Below are positions 1 through 8,620 of a stretch of DNA of 64,000 bases, in pieces (the first letter of the stretch is position 1; every line of letters begins with the position of its first letter). Under the pieces are notes generated by a model. It saw nothing but the letters and a program-made list of their open reading frames with translations. It ran no database searches and was not told the origin of the DNA. Made by a program: the position numbers and the translations under genes. Source of the stretch: an uncultured Lachnospiraceae bacterium (lineage in GTDB: Bacteria; Bacillota; Clostridia; Lachnospirales; Lachnospiraceae); assembly GCA_934402055.1 (NCBI GenBank), contig CAKRTC010000005.1, positions 1 through 64,000 of the forward strand. The letters are read 5' to 3'.

Positions 1-180
1 ATTTAAGAAAAAAATGGTGCGGATCGAGGAGCTGCAAAGCAGCTTCGAGATATGTGCCGAATTTAAGAAAAAAATGGTGCGGATCGAGGAGCTGCAAAGC
101 AGCTTCGAGATATGTGCCGAATTTAAGAAAAAAATGGGGCGAAGCGAGGAGCTGCAAAGCAGCTTCGAGATATGCGCCGA
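1..180 (+). repeat. 60-bp tandem repeat, three units, open at the window edge
   Basis: Three head-to-tail 60-bp units lie at 1-60, 61-120 and 121-180. Units 1 and 2 are identical. Unit 3 differs at four positions. Similarity stops a few bases into what would be unit 4. Each unit holds the perfect hairpin AGCTGC-AAA-GCAGCT and an A-rich end just before an ATG. Because 60 is divisible by 3, the ligA frame stays open through the array and encodes a 20-residue unit starting MVRIEELQSS. A second forward frame is open too. The first base of the window is the first base of a unit, so the array may continue upstream or mark an assembly edge. Confidence 0.95.
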
Positions 181-223
181 ATTTATAAATACACTGAAAC
201 ATATAAGGGACGGTATCACAACA

Positions 224-2224
224 ATGGCTAATGAGACTGATATCAACAGAATAAAAGAACTTACCGAGATACTTAACCACGCAAGCCGTGTCTATTATCA
301 GGAAGGCAGAGAGATAATGCCTAATATCGACTATGACAGATATTATGACGAGCTGCTTGAGCTTGAGGCTAAGACAGGCTTCAGACTTGCCAACTCTCCG
401 TCACAAAACGTAGGTTATGAGATCATCTCGGAGCTTCCGAAGGAACGGCATGAGAAGCCTATGCTCTCTCTTGATAAGACCAAGTCACCGGATGAGCTTA
501 TCACCTGGCTTAACGGCAAGCGCGGAGTACTTAGCTGGAAGCTTGACGGCATTACCTGTGTTGTGACCTATGAGAACGGCAGTCTGGTCAAGGCTGTTAC
601 AAGAGGAAACGGTGAGATAGGAGAGGTGGTCACACCGAATGCAAGATATTTTGATAACCTTCCCGGCAGTATTTCCTTCAAGGGCAAGCTTATCATCAGA
701 GGTGAGGCTGTTATATCCTACAGCGACTTTGACAAGATCAATGATGAGATAGAGGATACTGCCGCACGCTACAAGAATCCGCGTAATCTATGCTCGGGTT
801 CGGTGCGTCAGCTTGATCCTACGGTAACTGCCGGAAGACACGTCAAGCTTATCATATTTACACTTGTATCGGCAGAGGGGACCGCAGAGCATCCGGAGGT
901 GCCTGATTTCAATAATTCCTTCACCGCACAGTATGACTGGCTTGAGCAGCAGGGCTTTGAGGTGGTTGAACACATATATACCGATGCTTCAACACTTAAG
1001 GCAGACATAGAGAGCTATAAGGCTAAGATACCGGACTATGATATCCCATCGGATGGTCTGGTGCTGGCATATGAGGACATAGCATACGGAGAGTCACTCG
1101 GACGCACTGCGAAATTCCCGAGAAATTCTATTGCCTTCAAGTGGCAGGATGAAACCGCAGAGACTAGCTTGAGATATATTGACTGGTCGGCATCAAGGAC
1201 CGGACTTATCAATCCTGTTGCAGTATTCGATCCTGTTGAGCTTGAAGGAACAACGGTCAGCCGTGCAAGCGTACATAATGTAAGTATAGTTGAGGAGTTG
1301 GAGCTCGGAGAGGGAGACAGGATCACGGTCTATAAGGCAAATATGATCATTCCTCAGATATCGGATAATCTTACCCGAAGCGGAAAGATAAATATCCCGA
1401 GTACCTGTCCGGTCTGCGGAGGTAAGACAGAGGTACGCAGAGATTCAAATGCTGCCTTGTTGTACTGCCTTAACGATAAGTGTCCGGCAAAGCAGGTCAA
1501 GTCATTTGAACTTATGGTAAGCCGAAATGCTCTTAATATCGACGGACTCTCGGGTAAGACGCTCGAAAAGCTTATCGGAGAGGGCTTTATCCATGAATAT
1601 GCAGATCTCTTTGAGCTTGGCAGATACAGAGACCAAATAGCAGAGCTTGAAGGCTTCGGAACAAAGTCTGCAGACAATTTTATCCAGGCTGCGGATAAGG
1701 CAAGCAATACAGATCTGTACAGACTTATATACGGACTCGGGATTCCGGGAGTCGGACTCGCCGGAGCAAAGCTTATTACAGCTCATTTCAACAATGATCT
1801 GAGCAGGATAATGGACGCCGATCCCGAGGAGCTTAAGTCCATAGACGGAGTGGGACCGGTGCTTGCAGATAATTTCACGGCATTTTTCTCAGATGCGGAG
1901 AACAGACGAATAACACTCGATCTAGCCGCCAGACTTAAGTTCAATGAGGTTCAGGCTGCAAATGAAGAGCAGGTATTTAAGGGCAAGATATTTGTTATAA
2001 CCGGAGATCTTAAACATTTCAATAATCGCAGAGAGGCTCAGGATCTCATAGAGAGACTCGGAGGCAAGGCTACCGGATCTGTATCGGCAAAAACGAACTA
2101 TCTGATAAATAATGACATTTTAAGTTCATCTTCAAAAAATAAAATGGCTAAGCAATATGGAATACCGATCATAAGTGAGGATGAATTTATAAGTATGTTG
2201 CCTGAGGAGGTTAGAAATGTTTGA
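224..2224 (+). CDS. ligA: NAD-dependent DNA ligase LigA
   Basis: Seals nicks in duplex DNA using NAD+, in replication and repair. From the ATG at 224 the product is 666 residues, the usual LigA length. The start MANETDINRIKELTEILNHA matches the normal LigA N-terminus. The frame is open further upstream through the tandem repeat (ATG at 14 and units beyond), so a repeat-extended form is possible but unlikely. Visible parts are the Ia/adenylation domain with the active lysine in SWKLDG (about residue 106), an OB fold, a four-cysteine zinc finger (CPVCGG...CLNDKCPAK), helix-hairpin-helix repeats and a C-terminal BRCT domain. Several motifs are divergent: SLDKTK where SLDNAF is common, and NGEIGEVVT where GTTGEDVT is common. 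It could therefore be a second ligase copy. The stop overlaps eda by 8 nt. Confidence 0.93.
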   Translation: MANETDINRIKELTEILNHASRVYYQEGREIMPNIDYDRYYDELLELEAKTGFRLANSPSQNVGYEIISELPKERHEKPMLSLDKTKSPDELITWLNGKRGVLSWKLDGITCVVTYENGSLVKAVTRGNGEIGEVVTPNARYFDNLPGSISFKGKLIIRGEAVISYSDFDKINDEIEDTAARYKNPRNLCSGSVRQLDPTVTAGRHVKLIIFTLVSAEGTAEHPEVPDFNNSFTAQYDWLEQQGFEVVEHIYTDASTLKADIESYKAKIPDYDIPSDGLVLAYEDIAYGESLGRTAKFPRNSIAFKWQDETAETSLRYIDWSASRTGLINPVAVFDPVELEGTTVSRASVHNVSIVEELELGEGDRITVYKANMIIPQISDNLTRSGKINIPSTCPVCGGKTEVRRDSNAALLYCLNDKCPAKQVKSFELMVSRNALNIDGLSGKTLEKLIGEGFIHEYADLFELGRYRDQIAELEGFGTKSADNFIQAADKASNTDLYRLIYGLGIPGVGLAGAKLITAHFNNDLSRIMDADPEELKSIDGVGPVLADNFTAFFSDAENRRITLDLAARLKFNEVQAANEEQVFKGKIFVITGDLKHFNNRREAQDLIERLGGKATGSVSAKTNYLINNDILSSSSKNKMAKQYGIPIISEDEFISMLPEEVRNV

Positions 2225-2882
2225 ATCAATGAATAAGCAGCTTACGGATATCGGTGTGATCCCTGTCATTGTTATAAATGATGCCAAGGACGCACTCGCA
2301 CTCGGACAGGCGCTCTCTGATGCCGGAATGAAGTGTGCCGAGGTTACCTACAGGACAGATGCGGCAGAAGAGACAATACGTATCATGACAGAACATTTTC
2401 CTGATCTGCTCGTAGGTGCGGGTACTGTGTTCACAAAGGAGCAGGTGGACAGCGCAATTGGAGCCGGAGCTAAGTTTATAGATTGTCCTATAATGGATAC
2501 GGATGTCGTTGATTATTGTATCAGTAAGGACATTCCGATATATCCGGGTATCGCAACGCCTTCGGAGGCGGCTCAGGGCGTTAAGAGAGGACTCAAGATA
2601 CTTAAGTTCTTCCCTGCAGAGCAGAACGGAGGACTTGCCGCACTTGAAGCTATGAGTGCCGTGTTTAAGGGACTCAAGTTCTTCCCGATGGGAGGCATTG
2701 ATAAGGACAATATGCGTAAGTATATCAGTTCACCGCTTGTGGCTGCGGTCGGTGGTTCATGGATGGTCAAATCCACCTTCATTGAACTCGGCAAGTTTGA
2801 CAAGATCACCAAGCTTGCAAGAGAAGCAGTATACAGCGCTAAGGATGCAAGAAAGATACATCAGGCAATGCTGGAGAAATAA
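2217..2882 (+). CDS. eda: 2-dehydro-3-deoxyphosphogluconate (KDPG/KHG) aldolase
   Basis: Class I aldolase that splits KDPG to pyruvate and glyceraldehyde 3-phosphate in the Entner-Doudoroff and uronate routes. Some members act on 4-hydroxy-2-oxoglutarate. The product is a 221-residue TIM barrel of typical length. The Schiff-base lysine is K130 in LKFFPAE. The catalytic glutamate and phosphate-side arginine are in AEVTYRT (E42, R46). The start overlaps the ligA stop by 8 nt, so the two are probably co-transcribed and translationally coupled, although the functions are unrelated. No kdgK, edd or uronate genes are nearby, so the physiological substrate cannot be read from context. Confidence 0.9.
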   Translation: MFESMNKQLTDIGVIPVIVINDAKDALALGQALSDAGMKCAEVTYRTDAAEETIRIMTEHFPDLLVGAGTVFTKEQVDSAIGAGAKFIDCPIMDTDVVDYCISKDIPIYPGIATPSEAAQGVKRGLKILKFFPAEQNGGLAALEAMSAVFKGLKFFPMGGIDKDNMRKYISSPLVAAVGGSWMVKSTFIELGKFDKITKLAREAVYSAKDARKIHQAMLEK

Positions 2883-2960
2883 TTATTAAAGGCAACAGCG
2901 CGATACGAGCGTGAGGCTTTTGATCCGACAATGCCGGAAAAATAAGTACGAAATAAGATT

Positions 2961-2994
2961 AGCGGCTTAAGAAACTTTAAGCCGCTTCTTTTGA
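2961..2994 (+). terminator. Rho-independent terminator after eda
   Basis: The stem AGCGGCTTAA...TTAAGCCGCT with a short A-rich loop is followed by TCTTTT. It ends the ligA-eda unit and lies about 25 nt before the next gene. Confidence 0.8.
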
Positions 2995-3019
2995 CTCATG
3001 ATAAAGAACGGAGAAAATT

Positions 3020-3613
3020 ATGTCTAAACAGATATGGAAGCCGGGCAATATGGTATATCCGGTTCCTGTGGTCATGGTGAGTGTAGGCGATAAGGAAGGA
3101 AAGACAAATATATTTACGGTAGCATGGACCGGCAATGCCTGTACAAATCCTCCGATGGTATATATATCGGTCAGACCCGAGAGGTATTCCTATGAGCTTA
3201 TTAAGGACAGCGGTGAGTTTGTGATCAATCTTACAACCGAGGCATTGGTAAAGGCAACAGATTATTGCGGAGTGCGTTCCGGCAGAGATGTAGATAAATG
3301 GAAGGAATGCTCACTAACAGAAGCAAAGGCAGCCAAGCTTTCATATGCACCTCTTATAGAGGAAAGTCCCGTGAATATCGAATGCAAGGTGAACAGAGCA
3401 CTTGAACTCGGCAGTCACGTCATGTTTATTGCTGATGTGGTATGTGTTGATGCAGATGAGGCATATCTTGATGAAAAAGGAAGGTTCAGGCTTGATAAGG
3501 CGAAGCTTATAAGCTACTCACACGGAGATTATATGAGTCTCGGTGATAAGCTCGGAAACTTCGGATATTCGGTTCGTAAAAAGCCTGCAAAACACAGAAA
3601 AAAGGGGAAATGA
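3020..3613 (+). CDS. Flavin reductase family protein (flavoredoxin-like)
   Basis: Predicted FMN-binding split-barrel protein of 197 residues. The family includes NAD(P)H:flavin oxidoreductases and flavoredoxins that pass electrons in anaerobes. The pattern is visible in PVPVVMVSVGD, the stretch NIFTVAWTGNACTNPPMVYISVRPER taken as two adjoining pieces (NIFTVAWTG, PPMVYISVRP), and the late ALELGSHVMFIADV segment. The C-terminus is a basic tail (RKKPAKHRKKGK). RBS GGAGAA sits 7 nt before the ATG. It stands alone between two terminators, so it is probably a single-gene unit. Physiological acceptor unknown. Confidence 0.85.
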   Translation: MSKQIWKPGNMVYPVPVVMVSVGDKEGKTNIFTVAWTGNACTNPPMVYISVRPERYSYELIKDSGEFVINLTTEALVKATDYCGVRSGRDVDKWKECSLTEAKAAKLSYAPLIEESPVNIECKVNRALELGSHVMFIADVVCVDADEAYLDEKGRFRLDKAKLISYSHGDYMSLGDKLGNFGYSVRKKPAKHRKKGK

Positions 3614-3623
3614 GCACAATTAC

Positions 3624-3646
3624 TTTATACAATGAAATTGTATAAA
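3624..3646. other. Perfect 10-bp inverted repeat (TTTATACAAT/ATTGTATAAA)
   Basis: The perfect dyad TTTATACAAT-GAA-ATTGTATAAA begins 11 nt after the flavin reductase stop. It could be a weak terminator or a protein-binding site. It has no good T-tract (AAAGT follows), and the stronger terminator comes later at 3733. Confidence 0.5.
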
Positions 3647-3732
3647 AAGTCACTACTGTAAATATTTATCATTTGTACAGTGTTAGCACGGCGCAGTGAA
3701 AAACTCGGTGCAACGCTGCATTGCATTGACGT

Positions 3733-3783
3733 GAATTCTATGATAGCATGAGAGTGCTTTCATAGAATTCCTTTTATTTTTAG
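3733..3783 (+). terminator. Rho-independent terminator
   Basis: The perfect 11-bp stem GAATTCTATGA/TCATAGAATTC with a 16-nt loop is followed by CTTTTATTTTTA. It ends transcription from the flavin reductase or from an unrecognised short transcript starting near 3650-3700. Confidence 0.8.
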
Positions 3784-4027
3784 CCATTTTAGTCATTTCT
3801 TTTTTTAATTCAAAATTCTAAAAAACGGTTCCTTGTAACACATTACCAAATTACCGCGCTAAGTTATTAGCATATTAGTGCATTGTAGCGATATGCATTA
3901 TGTGATAGTATATTCACGAACTGAAACAGTCATATGCTGAAACCGATTGGGTATTAAATTCAAACGAAAACATATCGGATCAGGTCGATGCAAAGGTGTT
4001 TTAAATTTTTAGTTTAGGGGTTAAAAA
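3784..4027 (+). promoter_or_regulatory. Upstream region of the YfcC gene with a candidate promoter
   Basis: AT-rich non-coding DNA. A possible promoter is TTGTAG (3883-3888), a 17-nt spacer, then TAGTAT (3906-3911), giving a leader of about 110 nt. I see no terminator or known riboswitch in the leader. The ribosome site is the AGGGG just before 4022. No ORF of note is present. Confidence 0.35.
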
Positions 4028-5467
4028 ATGGAGAAGAAAAAGAAGAAATTAAAAATGCCATCGACTTATGGTACATTGCTTGGATTTATCATTCTGGTGG
4101 CTGTGCTTTCATGGATCATTCCGGGAGGTACTTATCAGTATGTTGATCCGCTTGCGGATAAGCTCCAGCCTATCGCAGGAAGTTATCAGGTAGCACAGGC
4201 ACATCCTCAGGGCATCCTTGATGTGCTTCAGGCACCTATCAACGGATTCCTTGATTCTGTTGATATCATACTTTATACCATCGTTATCGGTGGATTCATG
4301 TCGGTAGTTACCAGAACAGGAGCTATCAATGCCGGTATCGGCAGGATCATTGAGAAGTTAGACGGCAAGGATCAGCTTATGATCCCGATCATTATGGCAA
4401 TCTTTGCTATCTGCGGAGGAACCTTCGGCCTTGAGGAAGAGACATTGCCGTTCTTCCCTGTAGTTATACCTATATTCCTGGCAGCCGGGTATGATGCGAT
4501 AGTTGCCATTGCGGTAGTTAAGATCGGTGCCGCTATCGGAACCATGGGTTCTCTTGCCAATCCTTTCGCGGTTGCCATCGGATGTAAATTCGCAGACATT
4601 TCCATGGGTGACGGAATCCTGGTAAGACTCATGATACTTGCTATCGGTATCCCGCTCGGCATTATCTTCGTTATGAGATATGCAGCTATGGTCAAGAAGG
4701 ATCCTACCAAGTCTCTGATATATGATCTGTCAGAGGCAATCAATAATAAATACTTAGGCGGAAATAATTCAGAGGAGAACAAGCTTCCTGAGTTTACAAA
4801 GCAGAGAAAGGTCATCCTTATCATGTTTGCTTTGACCTTCGTAGTAATGCTTTGGGGTATCATTCCTTTTGCGGATCTCGGAATCACATTCATTCCGACT
4901 CTCGGATGGTGGTTCGGTGAGCTTTCAACACTGTACTTCACATCAAGCCTTATTATGGCTATCTATCTGAGATACAGCGAGGATAAGTACATAACAGATT
5001 TCATGGACGGAGCAAGAGATCTCCTTGAGGTTGCTATAGTTATCGGTGTTGCAAGAGGTATTACCGTTGTCATGAACAATGCCTTGATCACAGATACCAT
5101 ACTTCATGCAGGTGAGCTTGCACTTTCAAGTGTTCCATCTACAGTATTCTCGGCAGCAACATATATATTCTACCTTCTTATGAGTATCGTTATTCCGTCG
5201 AGCTCGGGACTTGCGACACTTACTATGGGTATCATGGCACCTTTGGCAGACTTTGCGGGTGTAGGCAGACATATCATAGTTATAGGCTTTGCTGCAGCAA
5301 ATGCTATTGTTGGTATCGTTGCACCGACCTGCGGACTGCTTATGGGAGTACTTGCAATGTGCAAGATCCCGCTTTCAAGCTGGCTTAAATTCATATGGAA
5401 GCTGATTGCTCTTATCATAATTATGACAATAGCTATCCTAAGCTTTGCAACGATGATAGGACTTTAA
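4028..5467 (+). CDS. YfcC family membrane carrier (putative amino acid/dicarboxylate antiporter)
   Basis: Integral membrane protein of 479 residues with about 12 hydrophobic segments. It belongs to the YfcC/C4-dicarboxylate anaerobic carrier group (ArgE/DcuC-like). Typical features are the opening TYGTLLGFIILVAVLSWIIPGG, seen as TYGTLLGFI and LSWIIPGGTYQYV, the glycine-rich GGTFGLEEETLPFFP re-entrant region, and the late SSSGLATLTMGIMAPLAD motif. Substrate cannot be told; relatives are annotated as basic amino acid antiporters or short-chain acid carriers. The very lysine-rich N-terminus (MEKKKKKLK) fits a cytosolic start. It is a single-gene unit closed by a strong terminator. Confidence 0.85.
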   Translation: MEKKKKKLKMPSTYGTLLGFIILVAVLSWIIPGGTYQYVDPLADKLQPIAGSYQVAQAHPQGILDVLQAPINGFLDSVDIILYTIVIGGFMSVVTRTGAINAGIGRIIEKLDGKDQLMIPIIMAIFAICGGTFGLEEETLPFFPVVIPIFLAAGYDAIVAIAVVKIGAAIGTMGSLANPFAVAIGCKFADISMGDGILVRLMILAIGIPLGIIFVMRYAAMVKKDPTKSLIYDLSEAINNKYLGGNNSEENKLPEFTKQRKVILIMFALTFVVMLWGIIPFADLGITFIPTLGWWFGELSTLYFTSSLIMAIYLRYSEDKYITDFMDGARDLLEVAIVIGVARGITVVMNNALITDTILHAGELALSSVPSTVFSAATYIFYLLMSIVIPSSSGLATLTMGIMAPLADFAGVGRHIIVIGFAAANAIVGIVAPTCGLLMGVLAMCKIPLSSWLKFIWKLIALIIIMTIAILSFATMIGL

Positions 5468-5490
5468 TTGAACAATTATTTCACCATATA

Positions 5491-5534
5491 AAAAGGATAA
5501 GGATGTTTGGAGAGCTTCCTTATCCTTTTATAAA
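5491..5534 (+). terminator. Rho-independent terminator after the YfcC gene
   Basis: The perfect 13-bp stem AAAAGGATAAGGA/TCCTTATCCTTTT closes a 14-nt loop. A-rich and T-rich flanks make it potentially bidirectional. Confidence 0.85.
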
Positions 5535-5583
5535 AATATGGTTTGATATCGTTATGTAAGAAAATAGATTTAATGAGATTTTT

Positions 5584-5609
5584 TATCTATATCAAATCCG
5601 ATATAGATA
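5584..5609. promoter_or_regulatory. Perfect 10-bp dyad, possible operator
   Basis: TATCTATATC-AAATCC-GATATAGATA is a perfect inverted repeat. It lies about 40 bp upstream of a TATAGT -10-like box (5648-5653) that could serve the downstream aminotransferase. It lacks a T-tract, so a protein-binding site is more likely than a terminator. The regulator is unknown. Confidence 0.45.
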
Positions 5610-5703
5610 GACGAAAAATTAATATTTTTATATGATTCTTCTTGTGGTATAGTAGCTTGGAAAAATTGAAAGTGAAAATAAGCAAGACAGATCACCTATA
5701 CGG

Positions 5704-5750
5704 AACAGCCGCCTGATTATATTTAAGGGAAAAGCGGCTGTTTTGTTTAA
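5704..5750 (+). terminator. Terminator hairpin in the leader of the aminotransferase (possible attenuator)
   Basis: The 9-bp stem AACAGCCGC/GCGGCTGTT with a 21-nt loop runs into TTTTGTTT, only about 33 nt before the start codon at 5783. The upstream gene already has its own terminator at 5491, so this second one probably acts in the leader of the aminotransferase mRNA. I do not recognise a riboswitch class in the roughly 50 nt between the putative promoter and the hairpin. Confidence 0.6.
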
Positions 5751-5782
5751 AGTGACGGGATGTTCAAGGAGAAGAAGCCGAT

Positions 5783-7063
5783 ATGAAGAAGTATACCGAG
5801 ATGACACAGGAAGAACTGCGCAGCGAATATGAAGCATTGCAGAAGGAATATCTTAAATACAGCAGCGAACCCTTAAGCCTTAATATGGCGAGAGGTAAGC
5901 CGTCACCGGCACAGCTCGACCTTTCAATGCCTATGATGGATGTATTGGATTCAGAGACTAAGCTTAATGCCGAGGACGGAACCGATTGCCGTAATTACGG
6001 CGTGCTGGATGGTATTCCGGAGGCTAAGGCACTTTTTGCCGATATGCTCGGAGTTGCTTCCGAGAACATTATTGTTTACGGTAATTCTTCACTTAATATA
6101 ATGTATGATTCCGTGAGCCGTTCATATACTCACGGTGTAATGGGTTCAACACCGTGGTGCAAGCTGCCTAAGGTAAAGTGGCTTTGCGTGGTGCCGGGCT
6201 ATGACAGACATTTTAAGATCACAGAGCACTTCGGCTTTGAGATGATCAATATTCCAATGCTTCCGACAGGTCCCGATATGGATATGGTAGAGGCACTTGT
6301 CAATAATGATGCTTCAGTCAAGGGAATATGGTGCGTTCCGAAGTATTCCAACCCTACCGGAAATTCATATTCCGAGGAGACTGTTAAGAGATTTGCGGCA
6401 CTTAAGCCTGCGGCAGAGGATTTCCGTATATATTGGGATAATGCTTATGCCGTTCATCATCTCTATGAGGATAAGCAGGACTCACTTCCGGAGATACTTT
6501 CGGAGTGTGCCGCAGCAGGTAATCCGGATATGGTATATGAATTTGCTTCGACATCCAAGATAAGCCTGCCGGGTTCGGGTGTTGCCGTTATGGCAAGCTC
6601 TGTCGGAAATATAGCGGATATCAAGAAGAGCATGACTGTACAGACCATCGGTCATGATAAGGTCAATCAGCTTCGCCATGTACGTTTCTTTAAGAACACC
6701 GAGGGCATCGCTGTTCATATGAAGAAGCACGCAGACATCCTTCGACCTAAGTTTGAGATAGTAGATACTGTACTCAGAGAGGAGATAGGAGAGCTTGGCA
6801 TAGGTACCTGGACCAAGCCGAACGGAGGATATTTTGTATCGTTTGACTCCATGCCGGGCTGTGCCAAGGATATATATAATGCTGCAAAGAAAGCCGGTGT
6901 AACACTTACCAATGCCGGAGCGGCTTTCCCTTACGGAATAGATCCGGAGGACAAGAATATCCGTATAGCACCGTCATATCCTTCGGATGGGGAGATGAAG
7001 AAAGCTATGCAGGTCTTTACTCTTTGCGTAAAGCTTGTATCAGCAGAGCATCTGCTACATTGA
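5783..7063 (+). CDS. Aspartate aminotransferase, type Ic (MocR-like aminotransferase fold)
   Basis: PLP-dependent fold type I aminotransferase of 426 residues, which likely interconverts aspartate/oxaloacetate and glutamate/2-oxoglutarate. Recognition rests on SLNMARGKPSPAQLDLS near the N-terminus, YGNSSLNIMYD, the WCVPKYSNPTGNSY motif, the IYWDNAYAVHHL segment and the PLP lysine in STSKISLPGSGVA. These belong to the type Ic group that resembles MocR domains but lacks a DNA-binding domain, and none is present here. RBS AAGGAGAAG precedes the ATG. The leader carries an attenuator-like hairpin, so expression may be metabolite-controlled. Specificity is inferred. Confidence 0.85.
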   Translation: MKKYTEMTQEELRSEYEALQKEYLKYSSEPLSLNMARGKPSPAQLDLSMPMMDVLDSETKLNAEDGTDCRNYGVLDGIPEAKALFADMLGVASENIIVYGNSSLNIMYDSVSRSYTHGVMGSTPWCKLPKVKWLCVVPGYDRHFKITEHFGFEMINIPMLPTGPDMDMVEALVNNDASVKGIWCVPKYSNPTGNSYSEETVKRFAALKPAAEDFRIYWDNAYAVHHLYEDKQDSLPEILSECAAAGNPDMVYEFASTSKISLPGSGVAVMASSVGNIADIKKSMTVQTIGHDKVNQLRHVRFFKNTEGIAVHMKKHADILRPKFEIVDTVLREEIGELGIGTWTKPNGGYFVSFDSMPGCAKDIYNAAKKAGVTLTNAGAAFPYGIDPEDKNIRIAPSYPSDGEMKKAMQVFTLCVKLVSAEHLLH

Positions 7064-7106
7064 TGATATAGCCGGAGTTGTATATTACAGATATACGCAC
7101 AAATAA

Positions 7107-7136
7107 TTGCATGATGTTGCACATTAATGATATAAT
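7107..7136 (+). promoter_or_regulatory. Promoter of the NSS symporter gene
   Basis: TTGCAT, 18-nt spacer, TATAAT (7131-7136), about 35 nt before the ATG at 7171. This placement argues against the longer reading frame starting at 7078, which would begin upstream of the promoter. Confidence 0.65.
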
Positions 7137-7170
7137 TTGTCAAAATTTGTTTTTTAAGGGGTGTAACACT

Positions 7171-8532
7171 ATGAATGAATCGCGTGAATCCTTCGGGTCG
7201 CGTATAGGCTTCCTGCTGGTAAGTGCCGGATGCGCTATAGGAATAGGCAATGTCTGGAAGTTCCCGTATATTACAGGACAGAACGGAGGAGGATGGTTTG
7301 TGCTTTTCTATCTTCTGTTCCTGCTGATAATGGGAGTGCCTGTACTCACTATGGAGCTTGCCGTAGGACGAGGAGGCAGAAAGTCGGCGGTACTTGCTTA
7401 CAAGGCTTTGGAAAAGCCGGGAAGCAAGTGGCATCTTCACGGATGGGTGGCTATCTTCGGATGTATAATGCTTATGATGTATTACACAACGGTATCCGGA
7501 TGGATGGTGAATTACTTCGTGAAGTTTGCGGGCGGTGTATTTAAGTCAGGCATGACTGCCGATGCTGTAGGCGGAGTATTTTCGGAGATGCTTGCATCAC
7601 CGAGTGAAATGTGCATATGGATGGTAGTGACTGTCCTTTTGGGCTTTCTTGTATGCAGCTTCGGACTTCAGAACGGTATTGAGAAGATAACTACTGTCAT
7701 GATGGCGGCTTTGCTTGTACTTATAGTTGTGCTTGCTGTTCACAGTCTTACTCTGTCCGGTGCCGGGGAAGGAATGTCATTCTACCTTGTGCCTAATGCC
7801 GATAATGTAAGAAAAGTAGGCCTTTGGAACGTTATTTCGTCCGCTATGAATCAGGCTTTCTTTACTCTCAGCCTAGGTGTTGCGGCTATGGAGATATTCG
7901 GAAGCTATATGAGTAAGGATCATTCGCTTGCCGGAGAGGCTGTAAGGATATGCGTGCTTGACACCTTTGTTGCTCTGGTATCGGGTATCATCATATTCCC
8001 GGCATGCTTCTCCTACGGAGTGCATCCTGATGCCGGACCGTCACTTATATTTGTAACACTTCCGAATATATTCACCAATATGGCAGGCGGCAGACTGTGG
8101 GGAGCTTTATTCTTCCTGTTTATGACCTTTGCAAGTTTTTCAACTGTCATTGCGGTATTTGAAAATATCCTGTCCTTTGCGGTAGATATGTTCGGGATCA
8201 GCAGAAAGAGATCTGCATTTATATGCTGCATAATGATACTTGTGCTCAGCCTTCCCTGCGCGCTTGGATACAATGTGCTCGGAGAGCTTCGCATAATCGG
8301 CGGAAGAGATGTGCTTGATTCGGAGGACTTTATCGTCAGCAATCTGCTGCTTCCTATAGGTTCACTTGTATTCCTTATGTTCTGTGTAAGCAAGTGGGGA
8401 TGGGGATTTGACAATTATCTGAAGGAGTGTAATACAGGCAAGGGACTGAAGATACCGAGATTCCTTAAGCCATATTTTCAGTTTATACTGCCTGTACTGA
8501 TACTGGTAATACTTATAAGCGGTCTTATATAA
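7171..8532 (+). CDS. Sodium-dependent NSS (LeuT-fold) amino acid symporter
   Basis: Inner-membrane Na+:solute symporter of the neurotransmitter:sodium symporter family, 453 residues. The unwound TM1 signature GIGNVWKFPYITGQNGGG is intact about 25 residues in. TM6/TM8-type segments (SLGVAAMEIFGSYM, TFASFSTVIAVFEN) follow, giving about 11-12 hydrophobic segments as in bacterial homologues. Start chosen at 7171 because RBS AAGGGG and the promoter lie just upstream. Bacterial members carry amino acids such as glycine, alanine, tyrosine or tryptophan. The convergent neighbour is controlled by a glycine riboswitch, so glycine or alanine is a reasonable guess but not shown. Confidence 0.92.
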   Translation: MNESRESFGSRIGFLLVSAGCAIGIGNVWKFPYITGQNGGGWFVLFYLLFLLIMGVPVLTMELAVGRGGRKSAVLAYKALEKPGSKWHLHGWVAIFGCIMLMMYYTTVSGWMVNYFVKFAGGVFKSGMTADAVGGVFSEMLASPSEMCIWMVVTVLLGFLVCSFGLQNGIEKITTVMMAALLVLIVVLAVHSLTLSGAGEGMSFYLVPNADNVRKVGLWNVISSAMNQAFFTLSLGVAAMEIFGSYMSKDHSLAGEAVRICVLDTFVALVSGIIIFPACFSYGVHPDAGPSLIFVTLPNIFTNMAGGRLWGALFFLFMTFASFSTVIAVFENILSFAVDMFGISRKRSAFICCIMILVLSLPCALGYNVLGELRIIGGRDVLDSEDFIVSNLLLPIGSLVFLMFCVSKWGWGFDNYLKECNTGKGLKIPRFLKPYFQFILPVLILVILISGLI

Positions 8533-8576
8533 ATCTGTGATGATATATTGATATTTACGCTTTAATATATTTTGAA

Positions 8577-8620
8577 AATGAAAACTCCCGGGAGCCTGAA
8601 AACTCTCGGGAGTTTTTTTA
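8577..8620. terminator. Bidirectional terminator between convergent genes
   Basis: AAAACTCCCG.../...CGGGAGTTTT hairpin with A-run upstream and seven Ts downstream. It suits the symporter on + and the aminotransferase on -. Confidence 0.85.

Noticed and set aside
1..180. CRISPR array
   Set aside because: The units are directly adjacent 60-bp copies with no unique spacers, and the frame is open.
3980..4010. Catabolite-response (cre) site before the YfcC gene
   Set aside because: The stretch TTCAAACGAAAACAT only partly resembles the cre consensus and misses key positions.
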